DNA from: Streptomyces tsukubensis | GTDB taxonomy: Bacteria > Actinomycetota > Actinomycetes > Streptomycetales > Streptomycetaceae | Assembly (NCBI RefSeq): GCF_003932715.1 | Contig: NZ_CP020700.1 | Coordinates: forward strand, 3,742,501-3,806,500 | DNA length: 64,000 bases | Reading direction: 5' to 3' | Shown here: positions 1 through 9,750 of the stretch, one piece after another | Position numbering within the stretch: position 1 is the first letter of the stretch | Layout: each line of letters starts with the position of its first letter | The notes under the pieces: model-generated | Database searches by the model: none | What the model saw: only the letters and a program-made list of their open reading frames with translations | Told to the model about the DNA's origin: nothing | Translations under genes and position numbers: made by a program

Positions 1-154
1 GTGGCACGTCATGCGGGCGGCGTACCGTATGGCCGCGGAAGCAGGTACCGTTGAAGCCCTACGGGCCGGTCTCCCCACGGGGAGTCCGTTCCGACTCATG
101 AACGCGTGTCAAGACTCTGGGGCCGTCGAGCCCCGTCACCGAGGGGGTCGAGCC

Positions 155-409
155 ATGGGGCGCGGCCGGGCCAAGGCCAAGCAGACAAAGGTCGCCCGCC
201 AGCTGAAGTACAACAGCGGCGGTACAGACCTGACACGACTGGCCACTGAGCTGGGCGCATCGACTTCGAGCCAGCCGCCGAACGCGGAGCCGTTCGAGGA
301 CGAGGACGAAGAAGACGACCCGTACGCACAGTACGCGGAGCTGTACAACGACGACGAGGACGAGGACGACGAGTCCGGTCCCGCGTCGCAGCAGCGCCGC
401 GGCGCTTGA
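155..409 (+). CDS. DUF3073 domain-containing protein
   Basis: Small acidic protein of 84 residues. It begins with the basic MGRGRAKAKQTKVARQLKY segment typical of the actinobacterial DUF3073 family and ends in a long Asp/Glu-rich tail with a short QQRRGA end. Function unknown. I chose the internal ATG because the family starts with MGRGRAKAKQ; upstream in-frame codons give low-complexity sequence. It stands alone on the plus strand, facing away from a terminator-like hairpin. The family usually sits near purM in Streptomyces, as here. The split basic head and acidic tail suggests nucleic-acid or protein contacts, but that is only inference. Confidence 0.88.
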   Translation: MGRGRAKAKQTKVARQLKYNSGGTDLTRLATELGASTSSQPPNAEPFEDEDEEDDPYAQYAELYNDDEDEDDESGPASQQRRGA

Positions 410-425
410 CGCTGTACTGACACCG

Positions 426-461
426 ACCCGGTCCGGGGGCGAAAGCTCCGGGACCGGGTTC
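426..461. terminator. Hairpin terminator between DUF3073 gene and purM
   Basis: A GC-rich inverted repeat (ACCCGGTCC ... GGACCGGGT) lies just after the DUF3073 stop codon. purM converges on it from the other side at about 150 bases, so it may act in both directions. No T-run follows, as is usual in Streptomyces. Confidence 0.6.
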
Positions 462-615
462 CGTGCTGTGCGGACCGTGCCGTGAACCCGGTCGGCGGCT
501 GCCGGAGCGGGCCCGGGCCGCGGCGGGCGGTGCGGCCCGGGGCCGTACCGCCACTGCCTCCGCGTTTGTCTGGTCCACCGCCGGATCCGCTACGGTGCGT
601 CGCCGCGCCCGTACG

Positions 616-1686
616 TCAGACCGCGTAGTCGCCGACGAGTGCGGCCCCCGTGGTGTGCTCGCCGCGTTCGGTGATCTCACCGGCGACCCAGGCCTCCACA
701 CCGCGGTCCGCCAGTACCGTCAGGGCGGTGTCGGCCGACTCCTGCGGCACCACGGCGATCATGCCGACGCCCATGTTCAGGGTCTTCTCCAGCTCCTCCC
801 GCTCGACCTGTCCGGCCCGGCCGACCAGATCGAAGACCGGGCCCGGGGCCCAGGTGGAGCGGTCGACGACCGCGTGCAGCCCGTCGGGGACGACCCGCGC
901 GAGGTTGTTCGCCAGACCGCCGCCGGTGACATGGCTGAAGGCGTGGACCTCGGTGGTCCGGATCAGCGCCAGACAGTCGAGGGAGTAGATCCGGGTGGGC
1001 TCCAGCAGCTCCTCGCCGAGCGTCCGGCCGAACTCCTCGACCTGCTGCTCCAGCGCCATGCCCGCCCGGTCGAACAGCACGTGCCGGACCAGCGAGTACC
1101 CGTTGGAGTGAAGGCCGGACGACGCCATCGCGATCACCGCGTCACCCGTACGGATACGATCCGCGCCCAGCAGCCGGTCGGCCTCGACCACACCGGTGCC
1201 GGCGCCCGCGACGTCGAACTCGTCCGGGCCGAGCAGCCCGGGGTGCTCGGCGGTCTCGCCGCCGATCAGGGCGCAGCCGGCCAGGACACAGCCCTCGGCG
1301 ATGCCCTTGACGATGGCGGCGACCCGCTCCGGGTGGACCTTGCCCACACAGATGTAGTCGGTCATGAAGAGGGGCTCGGCGCCGCAGACGACGATGTCGT
1401 CGACGACCATGCCGACCAGGTCGTGGCCGATGGTGTCGTAGACGCCGAGGCGGCGGGCCAGATCGACCTTGGTGCCGACGCCGTCGGTGGCGGAGGCCAG
1501 CAGCGGGCGCTCGTAGCGCTTGAGGGCGGAGGCGTCGAAGAGTCCGGCGAAGCCGCCGATACCGCCGAGGACCTCGGGGCGGCGGGTCTTCTTCACCCAC
1601 TCCTTCATCAGCTCGACCGCGCGGTCTCCGGCCTCGATGTCGACACCCGCGGCCGCGTAGCTGGCACCGGTGAACTCAGTGGTCAT
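616..1686 (-). CDS. purM: Phosphoribosylformylglycinamidine cyclo-ligase (AIR synthetase)
   Basis: Closes the imidazole ring of formylglycinamidine ribonucleotide with ATP to give aminoimidazole ribonucleotide, step 5 of purine synthesis, in the cytosol. 356 residues, the usual length. Visible signatures are SATDGVGTKVDLA near residue 65, the DLVGMVVDDIVVCGAEPLFMTDY segment, GGETAEHPG and the SSGLHSNGYSLVR loop. Start ATG gives MTTEFTGASYAAAGVDIEAGD, the normal actinobacterial N-terminus. It lies 88 bases after purF on the same strand, so the two are probably one transcription unit. Confidence 0.97.
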   Translation of the reverse strand: MTTEFTGASYAAAGVDIEAGDRAVELMKEWVKKTRRPEVLGGIGGFAGLFDASALKRYERPLLASATDGVGTKVDLARRLGVYDTIGHDLVGMVVDDIVVCGAEPLFMTDYICVGKVHPERVAAIVKGIAEGCVLAGCALIGGETAEHPGLLGPDEFDVAGAGTGVVEADRLLGADRIRTGDAVIAMASSGLHSNGYSLVRHVLFDRAGMALEQQVEEFGRTLGEELLEPTRIYSLDCLALIRTTEVHAFSHVTGGGLANNLARVVPDGLHAVVDRSTWAPGPVFDLVGRAGQVEREELEKTLNMGVGMIAVVPQESADTALTVLADRGVEAWVAGEITERGEHTTGAALVGDYAV

Positions 1687-1774
1687 GACAGGGGGCTTTC
1701 TGGTTCTGAGGGCGGCGCCGTCGCCGTCGACGGCATCCAGGAGGCCGGGAGGGACAGCGGCGGCGCGGCGATCA

Positions 1775-3292
1775 TCAGGGGCGGCGCAGCGCGTCGGCGG
1801 CGTCGGCGCCGCCCGCCAGCTCGGTTTCGAGGAGCTGCTTGCCGAGCAGCTCGGGATCGGGCAGCTCCATCGGGTACTCGCCGTCGAAGCAGGCCCGGCA
1901 GAGGTTCGGCTTGGGGATCGTGGTGGCCGCGATCATGCCGTCGATGGAGATGTAGGCGAGGGAGTCGGCCCCCAGGGAGGCGCCGATCTCGTCGATGGTC
2001 ATGCCGTTGGCGATCAGCTCGGCGCGGGTGGCGAAGTCGATGCCGAAGAAGCAGGGCCACTTCACGGGCGGTGAGGAGATCCGTACATGGACCTCGGCGG
2101 CGCCCGCCTCGCGGAGCATCTTCACCAGGGCGCGCTGGGTGTTGCCGCGGACGATGGAATCGTCGACGACGACCAGCCGCTTGCCCCGGATGACCTCGCG
2201 CAGGGGGTTGAGCTTGAGGCGGATGCCGAGCTGGCGGATGGTCTGGGAGGGCTGGATGAAGGTCCGGCCGACATAGGCGTTCTTGACGAGTCCGGAGCCG
2301 TACGGGATGCCGCTGGCTTCCGCGTAGCCGATGGCGGCGGGGGTGCCGGACTCCGGGGTCGCTATGACGAGATCGGCGTCCGCCGGGGCCTCGGCGGCCA
2401 GTTTCCGGCCCATCTCGACCCGGGAGAGATAGACGCTGCGCCCGGCGATATCAGTGTCGGGGCGGGCCAGGTAGACGTACTCGAAGACACAGCCCTTGGG
2501 CTTCGCTTCTGCGAATCGGGAGGTACGGATCCCGTTCTCGTCGATGGCGATCAGCTCGCCGGGCTCGATCTCGCGGACGAAACCGGCGCCGCAGATGTCG
2601 AGGGCGGCGGATTCGCTGGCCACGACCCAGCCGCGGTCGAGGCGGCCGAGGACCAGCGGGCGGATGCCCTGCGGGTCACGGGCCGCGTAGAGGGTGGTCT
2701 CGTCCATGAAGACGAGGGAGAAGGCGCCCCGGACGCCGGGCAGGACCCGGGCGGCTGCCTGCTCCACGGAGAGCGGTTTGCCGTCGTCGTCGGTCTGGCC
2801 GGCGAGGAGGGCGGTCACCAGATCGGTGTCGTTGGTGGCGGCGACCTGGGTGGCACGGCCGTCCTGGCGGGGCAGCTCGGCGACGAGCGCGGCCAGTTCC
2901 GCGGTGTTGACCAGATTGCCGTTGTGGCCGAGGGCGATGGAGCCGTTGGCCGTGGCGCGGAAGGTGGGCTGGGCGTTCTCCCAGACCGAGGCGCCGGTGG
3001 TGGAGTAGCGGGCATGTCCGACGGCGATATGTCCCCTGAGGGAGCCGAGGGAGGTTTCGTCGAAGACCTGGGAGACCAGTCCCATGTCCTTGAAGACGAG
3101 GATCTGTGAACCGTTGCTGACCGCGATACCCGCGGATTCCTGGCCTCGATGCTGGAGGGCGTAGAGCCCGAAGTAAGTGAGCTTTGCGACCTCTTCTCCC
3201 GGGGCCCAGACCCCGAAGACGCCGCAAGCGTCCTGGGGGCCCTTCTCGCCGGGAAGCAGATCGTGATTGAGTCGACCGTCACCACGTGGCAC
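1775..3292 (-). CDS. purF: Amidophosphoribosyltransferase
   Basis: Commits PRPP to purine synthesis by transferring the glutamine amide to form phosphoribosylamine. Reads as an N-terminal Ntn glutaminase after a short propeptide (catalytic Cys of ACGVFG, then LQHRGQESAGI) followed by a PRTase domain with the VVVDDSIVRGNTQ PRPP loop. Fe-S ligand cysteines are plausible in KPKGCVFEY, PCFFGI and NLCRACFDGEYPMELP. I chose the GTG giving (V)PRGDGRLNHDLLPGEKGPQ because homologues start there; an upstream in-frame GTG at 3343 would add 17 residues. Neither has a strong ribosome-binding site. First gene of the purF-purM unit. Confidence 0.96.
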   Translation of the reverse strand: MPRGDGRLNHDLLPGEKGPQDACGVFGVWAPGEEVAKLTYFGLYALQHRGQESAGIAVSNGSQILVFKDMGLVSQVFDETSLGSLRGHIAVGHARYSTTGASVWENAQPTFRATANGSIALGHNGNLVNTAELAALVAELPRQDGRATQVAATNDTDLVTALLAGQTDDDGKPLSVEQAAARVLPGVRGAFSLVFMDETTLYAARDPQGIRPLVLGRLDRGWVVASESAALDICGAGFVREIEPGELIAIDENGIRTSRFAEAKPKGCVFEYVYLARPDTDIAGRSVYLSRVEMGRKLAAEAPADADLVIATPESGTPAAIGYAEASGIPYGSGLVKNAYVGRTFIQPSQTIRQLGIRLKLNPLREVIRGKRLVVVDDSIVRGNTQRALVKMLREAGAAEVHVRISSPPVKWPCFFGIDFATRAELIANGMTIDEIGASLGADSLAYISIDGMIAATTIPKPNLCRACFDGEYPMELPDPELLGKQLLETELAGGADAADALRRP

Positions 3293-3490
3293 GGCACCGA
3301 GTGTAGGCGAGATCGACCACTGGTCCGAATTGGCGAAGGTCACATCGCGGACTCGCCTTCGGGCGGGGTGGTGGACCGGGCCCGGGACCGTACCGATCGC
3401 CGCCGGGCCGGACGGTGCCGCGGGGCCGCTGCCGGGACGGTGCAGGACGGGGGCCGGCGGGGGTCGGCGGGGGTTCCGTGGGAGTTTCGG

Positions 3491-4000
3491 TCAGCTTGCG
3501 GTGGCGCGCAGACCGCTGCCGTCGGCGCCGGTCAGGGTGAGGCTGCGGCCGTTGACGGTGTACGCGACCTTTCCGGCCAGCACCTTGGACAGATGCTGCT
3601 CGACCTCTCCCCTGCCGCCGTCGCAGAGCATTTTGGTCCCGGAGACCGGGCCGACGGCGAGCGCGGTGCCGGTGTCCTTCGCCGTGGCCGTGAAGCGGTT
3701 GCAGCCGAGGCTGCCGCGGAGGGTGCCGTCGTCGCCGAGGGTGAAGTGGGCGGCCTTCTCGGCGCCGGGGGGCAGGTCCCGGGTGGTACCGGCGGCGGTC
3801 AGCGCGGTCACGGTCCAGGTGGTGCCGGTCAGCGGTTCGGGCGAGGGCTCGGTGGTGACCCTGGCGGCGGGCGGCTGTCCGTCGCCGTTCTTGCCGGCCC
3901 CTCCCTCCCGGTCGGAGGCCTTCTCGCTGCCGCATCCGGCGGCGGCGAGCAGCGCGAGGAGCAGCAGGGCGGTCGTGGGGGTGCTCGGGTGCCTGGGCAT
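3491..4000 (-). CDS. META domain-containing lipoprotein
   Basis: 169-residue secreted lipoprotein. A short basic N-terminus and hydrophobic stretch end in the lipobox LAAAGC, so the mature protein should be lipid-anchored outside the membrane. After a Ser/Gly/Pro linker comes a META (HslJ-like) domain: LTGTTWTVTAL, then GSLGCNRFTATA and GTKMLCDG with its paired cysteines. META proteins are linked to heat-shock or envelope stress in other bacteria; the exact role here is unknown. It lies 198 bases downstream of purF's start, on the same strand, and appears to be a separate gene. Confidence 0.85.
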   Translation of the reverse strand: MPRHPSTPTTALLLLALLAAAGCGSEKASDREGGAGKNGDGQPPAARVTTEPSPEPLTGTTWTVTALTAAGTTRDLPPGAEKAAHFTLGDDGTLRGSLGCNRFTATAKDTGTALAVGPVSGTKMLCDGGRGEVEQHLSKVLAGKVAYTVNGRSLTLTGADGSGLRATAS

Positions 4001-4099
4001 GCTCCTGGGACGTGACCGGGCCGCGACCGGTTCCCGGGCCGGGGAACCGGTGACCGGTTCCCCGGGCCGGGGGCTTGTGGTCGGGCCCGGCCAGGGGCG

Positions 4100-4906
4100 T
4101 CAGCCGAGGACGGGCAGAACGGCGGAGAGGTCGGCCCGTTCGCCGCTGGCACCGGCCTTCGCGGACTCCACGGCCGCCGCCCAGTCCAAGCGGCCGGTGG
4201 CCAGCCGGATCCAGGTCAGCGGGTCGGTTTCGACGACATTGGGCGGGGTGCCGCGGGTGTGCCGGGGGCCCTCGATGCACTGGACGACCGCGTACGGCGG
4301 CACCCGTACCTCGACGGAACCGCCGGGTGCCGCGCTCGCCAGGGCGTCGGCGAGGAGCCGGGTGGTGGCGGCGAGCGCGTCCCGGTTCAGGGGCAGTTCG
4401 ATTCCGGCGGGGGCGAGGGCGTCGTTGAGGTCGTCGGTGTGGACGGTGAGTTCGACGGCCCGGGTGACCAGGTAGTCCGGGAAGCGCATCGGCCCGACCC
4501 TGGTGACGACCCGCCGTTCGTCGGGGGTGCCGGACAGGGCCGCGTCGAGTTCGCCGGCGAGTTCCCCGTACGCCTCGGGGAGCGGACCGTCGGCCGCCCG
4601 CTGCCGGGCGTCCTCGCCGATCGGCCCGGCGTGGGCGCGGATGGCGTGGGGCCACTCCTCCAGGGCGAGGGTCGCCTCGGCGCGGGGCGGTTCGGGCGCG
4701 GTGGTGACGGTGACGATGTGCCGGGACGCCAGGAGGATGTGCGCGGCCAGCTCCCGGACGGTCCAGTCGCCGAGCCGGGTGGGCAGCGCCGACTGCTCGG
4801 GCGTGAGCGCGGCGACGGCGGCGCGGAGGGTGCCGTACTGGCCGAGGACGGCGGCACGGAGCTTGGCGGAGTCGTAACGGCGGGGACGCTTCTTGGCCGG
4901 TGGCAT
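4100..4906 (-). CDS. Maleylpyruvate isomerase/DinB-like family enzyme (mycothiol-dependent type)
   Basis: 268 residues. The N-terminal half is an MDMPI/DinB-like helical domain ([30 protein letters not shown]), where a metal-binding His is expected in AAHILLA, and the C-terminal half resembles the MDMPI C domain/SCP-like fold ([17 protein letters not shown]). Enzymes of this group use mycothiol or metals for isomerase or transferase reactions, but the substrate cannot be told from sequence. The [16 protein letters not shown] start was chosen because upstream codons are Pro/Arg-rich noise. It lies between the M23 peptidase gene and the META lipoprotein gene on the same strand. Confidence 0.8.
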   Translation of the reverse strand: MPPAKKRPRRYDSAKLRAAVLGQYGTLRAAVAALTPEQSALPTRLGDWTVRELAAHILLASRHIVTVTTAPEPPRAEATLALEEWPHAIRAHAGPIGEDARQRAADGPLPEAYGELAGELDAALSGTPDERRVVTRVGPMRFPDYLVTRAVELTVHTDDLNDALAPAGIELPLNRDALAATTRLLADALASAAPGGSVEVRVPPYAVVQCIEGPRHTRGTPPNVVETDPLTWIRLATGRLDWAAAVESAKAGASGERADLSAVLPVLG

Positions 4907-4916
4907 GGGCGCGAGC

Positions 4917-5903
4917 TTAGGCCGTGTCGGCCGCCGCGACGGGGGCGGTGTCCGCGGACGCGGACTCGGTTCCGTGGTGCGGTGGTACGGGCTCCGCCGG
5001 GGAGGCCGCGGCGGGCTCCGGGCCGGTGCCGGGCTCGGGCACCGTGAAGATCTCCTTGTTCGCGGGCAGGCCCACCCCCCGCCAGCGGAACGGGACACCC
5101 CGGGCCGCCTCGGGATCCGGCCCGTCCATCAGCTGGAAGTGGACGTGCGGTTCGGTGGAGTTCCCCGAGTTGCCGCAGGCGCCGATGATCTGTCCCGCGC
5201 TGACCCGGTCGCCGTCCTTCACGGTCAGGGAACCGCGCTTGACGTGCGCGTACAGGGCGTATGTGCCGTCCCCGAGGTCGAGCACCACATGGTTGCCGAT
5301 GATGCCCCACGGGCCGCGCAGGGAGCGGACGAAGGCCTCCACGAGCATCAGATAGACGATCATCGGCAGGGAGTTGCGGCTGAGGTGGTCGCGCTGCCCG
5401 TCCCGGGCCCGGACGACGGTGCCGTCCGCGACCGCCAGCAGCGGGACGCCGAAGGCCGGGAAGGCGGAGCTGCGCCGGACCGGCGGCCACACCCAGCGGA
5501 AGGCGGGGGACTTTGGGCCGTCGGCCGGAGCGGCGACGATGTCGATGGCGTACGACTGCGCGAGCTGGTGCGTGCCGTGGCTCGGGACCTTGTCGGCCGG
5601 GCTGTTGTGGGCCAGCCAGCGGCCGCTGACGGGGGCGTCGACGAGGACCGCGGCCGGTGTTCCGGCGTCCCGGTGCCCGAGGGTGTCGAACCGGGAGCGG
5701 AGCAGGTCGAGCGCGATGGCCACCGCGGCGGGGAGGAACGGCAGCCACCAGCCGCCGGGCCGGTTCAGGAGGATGTCCAGGAGGATCAGGGCGATGACCA
5801 GCCACCAGCAGACCCGGGCCCCGACGGCGACGCCTTTGTGCAGACGGCCGCGGCTGCGGCGCGCCGCGGGCGGGGTGACGGGCTGGTGCTGGGGCTCGGT
5901 CAT
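4917..5903 (-). CDS. M23 family (LytM-type) membrane peptidase
   Basis: 328 residues. Two hydrophobic segments near residues 25-65 ([16 protein letters not shown] and [17 protein letters not shown]) anchor the protein, followed by an M23/LytM domain with [14 protein letters not shown] (zinc His and Asp), [19 protein letters not shown], and HVHFQLMD near the end. It should cleave cell-wall peptide cross-links or act as a LytM activator. The C-terminal Ala/Pro/Thr tail is low complexity. It lies 25 bases after the ArsR-type gene and is probably co-transcribed with it. Zinc ligands appear intact, so I read it as an active enzyme. Confidence 0.85.
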   Translation of the reverse strand: MTEPQHQPVTPPAARRSRGRLHKGVAVGARVCWWLVIALILLDILLNRPGGWWLPFLPAAVAIALDLLRSRFDTLGHRDAGTPAAVLVDAPVSGRWLAHNSPADKVPSHGTHQLAQSYAIDIVAAPADGPKSPAFRWVWPPVRRSSAFPAFGVPLLAVADGTVVRARDGQRDHLSRNSLPMIVYLMLVEAFVRSLRGPWGIIGNHVVLDLGDGTYALYAHVKRGSLTVKDGDRVSAGQIIGACGNSGNSTEPHVHFQLMDGPDPEAARGVPFRWRGVGLPANKEIFTVPEPGTGPEPAAASPAEPVPPHHGTESASADTAPVAAADTA

Positions 5904-5928
5904 GGCGGTCTCCCGGGTCCGGGGGCGA

Positions 5929-6456
5929 TCAGGGCTGGGCGGCGGTGAGCGCGACCAGCAGGGGCACGGTCCGGGCCGGCGGTACGGCGTACCGGCCGCG
6001 GCCCGTGGTGTGGAGCCAGCCCGCGGAGCTGAGCTGGCGGAGGTGGTGGTAGATCTGGCCGGAGGTGCCGAGGCCGTCGAGTTCGGCCAGTTCGGCGGCG
6101 GTACGGCGGCCCCCGAGGATCTCCCTCAGCAGCCGGAGCCGGACCGGATGGCCGAGTGCGGCGAGCGCGTCGGCCGATGCGGTCCAGTCCCGGTCCAGCA
6201 GTACGTCCGCGAGAAGGCCGAACTGCCACTCGTACCGCTCGCCGGTCGGCAGGGCGACGTCCCCGGTGAACAGCACCCCGCCGGTGTCCGCGCCGAGGCC
6301 GGCCAGCTGCTCCTTCAGACCCTTCAGGGCCCAGAAGGACTCCTGTCCGGGGTCCTCGCCGGGCCGGCCGGCCGGGCTGAAGGCTTCCCTCTCCTCCAGT
6401 GCGGCCAGCCGGAGTTCCAGCTCGGCGACGCGCTGCTCCAGGTCCATGACACCCAT
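5929..6456 (-). CDS. ArsR-type winged helix-turn-helix regulator
   Basis: 175 residues. An N-terminal coiled-coil segment (LEQRVAELELRLAALEERE) precedes a C-terminal winged helix: ALAALGHPVRLRLLREILGG, then the recognition part GTSGQIYHHLRQLSSAGWLH. No obvious metal-binding cysteines, so the ligand is unknown. First gene of a two-gene unit with the M23 peptidase. A palindrome lies directly before its start, which fits self-regulation. Two in-frame ATGs (6456, 6447) are possible starts; homologues often start at MDLEQRV. Confidence 0.82.
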   Translation of the reverse strand: MGVMDLEQRVAELELRLAALEEREAFSPAGRPGEDPGQESFWALKGLKEQLAGLGADTGGVLFTGDVALPTGERYEWQFGLLADVLLDRDWTASADALAALGHPVRLRLLREILGGRRTAAELAELDGLGTSGQIYHHLRQLSSAGWLHTTGRGRYAVPPARTVPLLVALTAAQP

Positions 6457-6460
6457 CCTA

Positions 6461-6478
6461 CGTAGTTACGAAATTACG
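6461..6478. promoter_or_regulatory. Imperfect palindrome, candidate operator of the ArsR-type gene
   Basis: CGTAGTTACGAAATTACG matches its own reverse complement at 14 of 18 positions and ends five bases before the ATG at 6456. AT-rich sequence is rare in this genome, so it stands out. Position and symmetry fit an autoregulatory site for the adjacent ArsR-type protein. Inference from sequence only. Confidence 0.5.
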
Positions 6479-6510
6479 TGCAAGCATCGTTCGGGGACGG
6501 GCCGGGGAAC

Positions 6511-6548
6511 GGCAGAGCCCCCGCCCGCGCGAACGCGGACGGGGGCTC
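6511..6548 (-). terminator. Hairpin terminator after purL
   Basis: GAGCCCCCGCCCGCG, loop CGAA, CGCGGACGGGGGCTC forms a long stem 25 bases beyond the purL stop codon, and before the ArsR-type gene's start region on the same strand. Confidence 0.75.
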
Positions 6549-6572
6549 GGAAGGGCCGTTCGGGCCGGACCG

Positions 6573-8822
6573 TCAGGCCAGCAGCGCCGGGATCGTCCCC
6601 TCGTACGCCGTACGCGCCTCGTCCAGCGGGATCGTGAACTCCCCCTGCACCTCCAGCGCATCGCCGTCGACCACACCGATACGGGTCACGGGCAGCCCGC
6701 GCGCCCCGCACATATCGGTGAACCGCAGCTCCTCGCTGCGCGGTACGGAGACCACCGCACGCCCGGCCGACTCGCTGAACAGGAAGGTAAAGGCGGAGAG
6801 ACCGTCCGGGACGACCAGCCGCGCGCCGTGCCCGCCGCGCAGGGCCGACTCCAGGACCGCCTGCACCAGACCGCCGTCCGACAGATCGTGCGCCGCGTCG
6901 ATCATCCCGTCGCGGGAGGCCGAGATCAGGATCTCGGCCAGCAGCTTCTCCCGGTCGAGGTCGACCGCCGGGGGCAGCCCGCCGAGGTGGTCGTGGACCA
7001 CCTGCGACCAGGCCGAACCGCCGAACTCCTCCTTCGTGTCCCCGAGGAGGTACAGCAGCTGCCCCTCCTCGGCGAAACCGATCGGGGTACGGCGGTTGAC
7101 GTCGTCGATCACACCGAGCACGGCGACGACCGGCGTCGGGTGGATCGCCGTCTCCCCGGTCTGGTTGTAGAGGGAGACATTGCCGCCGGTCACCGGCGTA
7201 CCGAGGTGCAGACAGGCGTCCGCGAGACCGCGCGTGGCCTCCGCGAACTGCCACATCACGCCCGGGTCCTCCGGCGAGCCGAAGTTCAGGCAGTCGGAGA
7301 CCGCCAGCGGCCGGGCACCCGAGGCGGCGACATTGCGGTACGCCTCCGCGAGCGCGAGCTGGGCGCCCGCGTACGGGTCGAGCTTGGCGTACCGGCCGTT
7401 GCCGTCGGTCGCCATCGCCACACCGAGGTTGGTCTCCTCGTCGATCCGGACCATGCCCGCGTCCTCGGGCTGCGCCAGGACCGTATTGCCCTGGACGAAC
7501 CGGTCGTACTGGTCGGTGATCCACGCCTTCGACGCCTGGTTCGGCGAGGAGAGCAGCCGCAGCACCTGCGCCCGCAGCTCGGCGGAGTCCGCCGGCCGGG
7601 GCAGCGCACCCGCATCGTCCGCCTGGAGGGCGTCCTGCCACGCGGGGCGGGCGTAGGGACGCTCGTACACCGGGCCCTCGTGGGCGACGGTCCGCGGCGG
7701 TACGTCCACGATCTGCTCGCCGTGCCAGAAGATCTCCAGCCGCTCGCCCTCGGTGACCTCACCGATGACGGTGGCGATGACGTCCCACTTCTCGCAGATC
7801 TCCAGGAAGCGGTCGACCTTGCCGGGCTCGACGATCGCGCACATCCGCTCCTGCGACTCGCTCATGAGGATCTCCTCGGGCGAGAGCGTGGCATCGCGCA
7901 GCGGAACGGTGTCGAGGTCGATGTGCATACCGCCGGAACCGGCGCTGGCCAGCTCGCTGGTCGCACAGGACAGTCCGGCGCCGCCCAGGTCCTGGATGCC
8001 CGCGACGAGCTTCTCCCGGAAGATCTCCAGGGTGCACTCGATGAGCAGCTTCTCCTGGAAGGGGTCGCCGACCTGGACCGCGGGCCGCTTGGCGGGGCCG
8101 GTGCTGTCGAAGGTCTCGGAGGCCAGCACGGAGACGCCGCCGATACCGTCGCCGCCGGTCCTGGCGCCGTACAGGATGACCTTGTTGCCGGGGCCCGAAG
8201 CCTGCGCGAGATGGATGTCCTCGTGCTTCATGACCCCGATACAGCCCGCGTTGACCAGCGGATTGCCCTGGTAGCAGGGGTCGAAGACGACCTCGCCACC
8301 GATATTCGGCAGACCGAGGCAGTTGCCGTAGCCGCCGATGCCCGCGACCACGCCCGGCAGGACGCGGCGGGTGTCGGGGTGGTCGGCCGCGCCGAAGCGG
8401 AGCGGGTCGACGACGGCGACCGGGCGGGCACCCATCGCGAGGATGTCGCGGACGATGCCGCCGACTCCGGTGGCCGCGCCCTGGTAGGGCTCGATATAGG
8501 AGGGGTGGTTGTGCGATTCGACCTTGAAGGTGACCGCATAGCCCTGGCCGACGTCGACGACGCCCGCGTTCTCCCCGATGCCGACGAGCATCGCGTCGTT
8601 CTCGGGGGCCTTCTCGCCGAACTGCCGGAGATGGACCTTGCTGGACTTGTACGAGCAGTGCTCGGACCACATGACCGAGTACATGGCCAGCTCGGCACCG
8701 GTCGGACGGCGGCCGAGGATCTCGCGGATCCGGGCGTACTCGTCCTGCTTCAGCCCGAGCTCGGCCCAGGGCTGTTCGGCGTCGGGCGTGCCCGCGGCGT
8801 GCTTGACCGTGTCGAGGCTCAT
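6573..8822 (-). CDS. purL: Phosphoribosylformylglycinamidine synthase subunit PurL
   Basis: Large subunit of FGAM synthase: uses ATP and ammonia from PurQ to amidate FGAR, step 4 of purine synthesis. 749 residues, the short (Bacillus/actinobacterial) form that needs PurS and PurQ. Visible signatures: [17 protein letters not shown] near residue 45, [28 protein letters not shown], and [14 protein letters not shown] in the second half. ATG at 8822 overlaps the purQ stop by 4 bases (ATGA), so translation is coupled. Last gene of purS-purQ-purL. Confidence 0.97.
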   Translation of the reverse strand: MSLDTVKHAAGTPDAEQPWAELGLKQDEYARIREILGRRPTGAELAMYSVMWSEHCSYKSSKVHLRQFGEKAPENDAMLVGIGENAGVVDVGQGYAVTFKVESHNHPSYIEPYQGAATGVGGIVRDILAMGARPVAVVDPLRFGAADHPDTRRVLPGVVAGIGGYGNCLGLPNIGGEVVFDPCYQGNPLVNAGCIGVMKHEDIHLAQASGPGNKVILYGARTGGDGIGGVSVLASETFDSTGPAKRPAVQVGDPFQEKLLIECTLEIFREKLVAGIQDLGGAGLSCATSELASAGSGGMHIDLDTVPLRDATLSPEEILMSESQERMCAIVEPGKVDRFLEICEKWDVIATVIGEVTEGERLEIFWHGEQIVDVPPRTVAHEGPVYERPYARPAWQDALQADDAGALPRPADSAELRAQVLRLLSSPNQASKAWITDQYDRFVQGNTVLAQPEDAGMVRIDEETNLGVAMATDGNGRYAKLDPYAGAQLALAEAYRNVAASGARPLAVSDCLNFGSPEDPGVMWQFAEATRGLADACLHLGTPVTGGNVSLYNQTGETAIHPTPVVAVLGVIDDVNRRTPIGFAEEGQLLYLLGDTKEEFGGSAWSQVVHDHLGGLPPAVDLDREKLLAEILISASRDGMIDAAHDLSDGGLVQAVLESALRGGHGARLVVPDGLSAFTFLFSESAGRAVVSVPRSEELRFTDMCGARGLPVTRIGVVDGDALEVQGEFTIPLDEARTAYEGTIPALLA

Positions 8823-9499
8823 GCTGCCACCAGCTTCTTGATGATCGACGTGAAGAAGGGGAGGCCGTCGGTGCGGCCGGTGCCGATCAGCGGCTCCACG
8901 GCGTGCTCCGGGTGCGGCATCAGCCCGACGACATTGCCCTCGGCGTTGGTGATGCCGGCGATGTCGCGCAGCGAGCCGTTGGGGTTGGTGCCGAGATAGC
9001 GGAACGCCACCCGGCCCTCCGCCTCCAGTTCGTCGAGGACCCGCTCGTCCGCGACGTAACGGCCGTCGATGTTCTTCAGGGGTACGGAGATCTCCTGGCC
9101 CGCCGAGTAATCGGAGGTCCATGCGGTCTCCGCGTTCTCCACCCGGAGGCGCTGATCCCGGCAGATGAAGTGGAGATGATTGTTCCGGAGCATGGCACCG
9201 GGCAGCAGATGCGACTCGGTGAGGATCTGGAAACCATTGCAGATACCGAGAACCGGCAGACCGGCCCTCGCCTGTTCGATGATCGTCTCCATCACCGGCG
9301 AGAAGCGGGAAATGGCACCGGCCCGGAGATAGTCGCCGTAGGAGAACCCACCGGCGAGGACGACGGCGTCCACCTGGTGGAGATCTTTGTCACGGTGCCA
9401 GAGGGAGACGGGTTCGGCGCCGGCGAGACGGATCGCCCGAAGGCTGTCCCGGTCGTCGAGCGTGCCGGGGAACGTGACGACCCCGATACGAGTTGTCAC
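8819..9499 (-). CDS. purQ: Phosphoribosylformylglycinamidine synthase subunit PurQ (glutaminase)
   Basis: 226-residue class I glutamine amidotransferase that feeds ammonia to PurL. The nucleophile Cys is in [13 protein letters not shown] near residue 85, and the His/Glu pair in [10 protein letters not shown] near residue 195. The start [18 protein letters not shown] is typical. It overlaps purS upstream and purL downstream by 4 bases each, an arrangement that suits a stoichiometric complex. Confidence 0.97.
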   Translation of the reverse strand: MTTRIGVVTFPGTLDDRDSLRAIRLAGAEPVSLWHRDKDLHQVDAVVLAGGFSYGDYLRAGAISRFSPVMETIIEQARAGLPVLGICNGFQILTESHLLPGAMLRNNHLHFICRDQRLRVENAETAWTSDYSAGQEISVPLKNIDGRYVADERVLDELEAEGRVAFRYLGTNPNGSLRDIAGITNAEGNVVGLMPHPEHAVEPLIGTGRTDGLPFFTSIIKKLVAA

Positions 9500-9750
9500 G
9501 ACTCGTCTACCTTTACAACGAAGTCTTCGATGACGGTGTTGGCGAGAAACGTCTCGGCCATCTCATGGATACGGGCGAGGGCGGCGTCGTCGACCGGCCC
9601 CTCGACCTCCAGCTCGAAACGCTTTCCCTGACGTACGTCCGCGATGCCGTCGAATCCGAGGCGGGGCAGTGCGCGCTGCACCGCCTGCCCCTGCGGGTCG
9701 AGGATCTCGGGCTTGAGCATGACGTCGACTACGACGCGTGCCACGGGCAC
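9496..9750 (-). CDS. purS: Phosphoribosylformylglycinamidine synthase subunit PurS
   Basis: 84-residue small subunit that bridges PurL and PurQ. The sequence [35 protein letters not shown] is a textbook PurS N-terminus, and it ends with [11 protein letters not shown]. First gene of the operon; a 483-base gap separates it from the divergent lsr2-like gene. Confidence 0.96.
   Translation of the reverse strand: MPVARVVVDVMLKPEILDPQGQAVQRALPRLGFDGIADVRQGKRFELEVEGPVDDAALARIHEMAETFLANTVIEDFVVKVDES

Noticed and set aside
463..2193. 576-residue plus-strand ORF over purM/purF
   Set aside because: Antisense shadow of purM and purF, typical of GC-rich DNA; the real genes are on the other strand with full family motifs.
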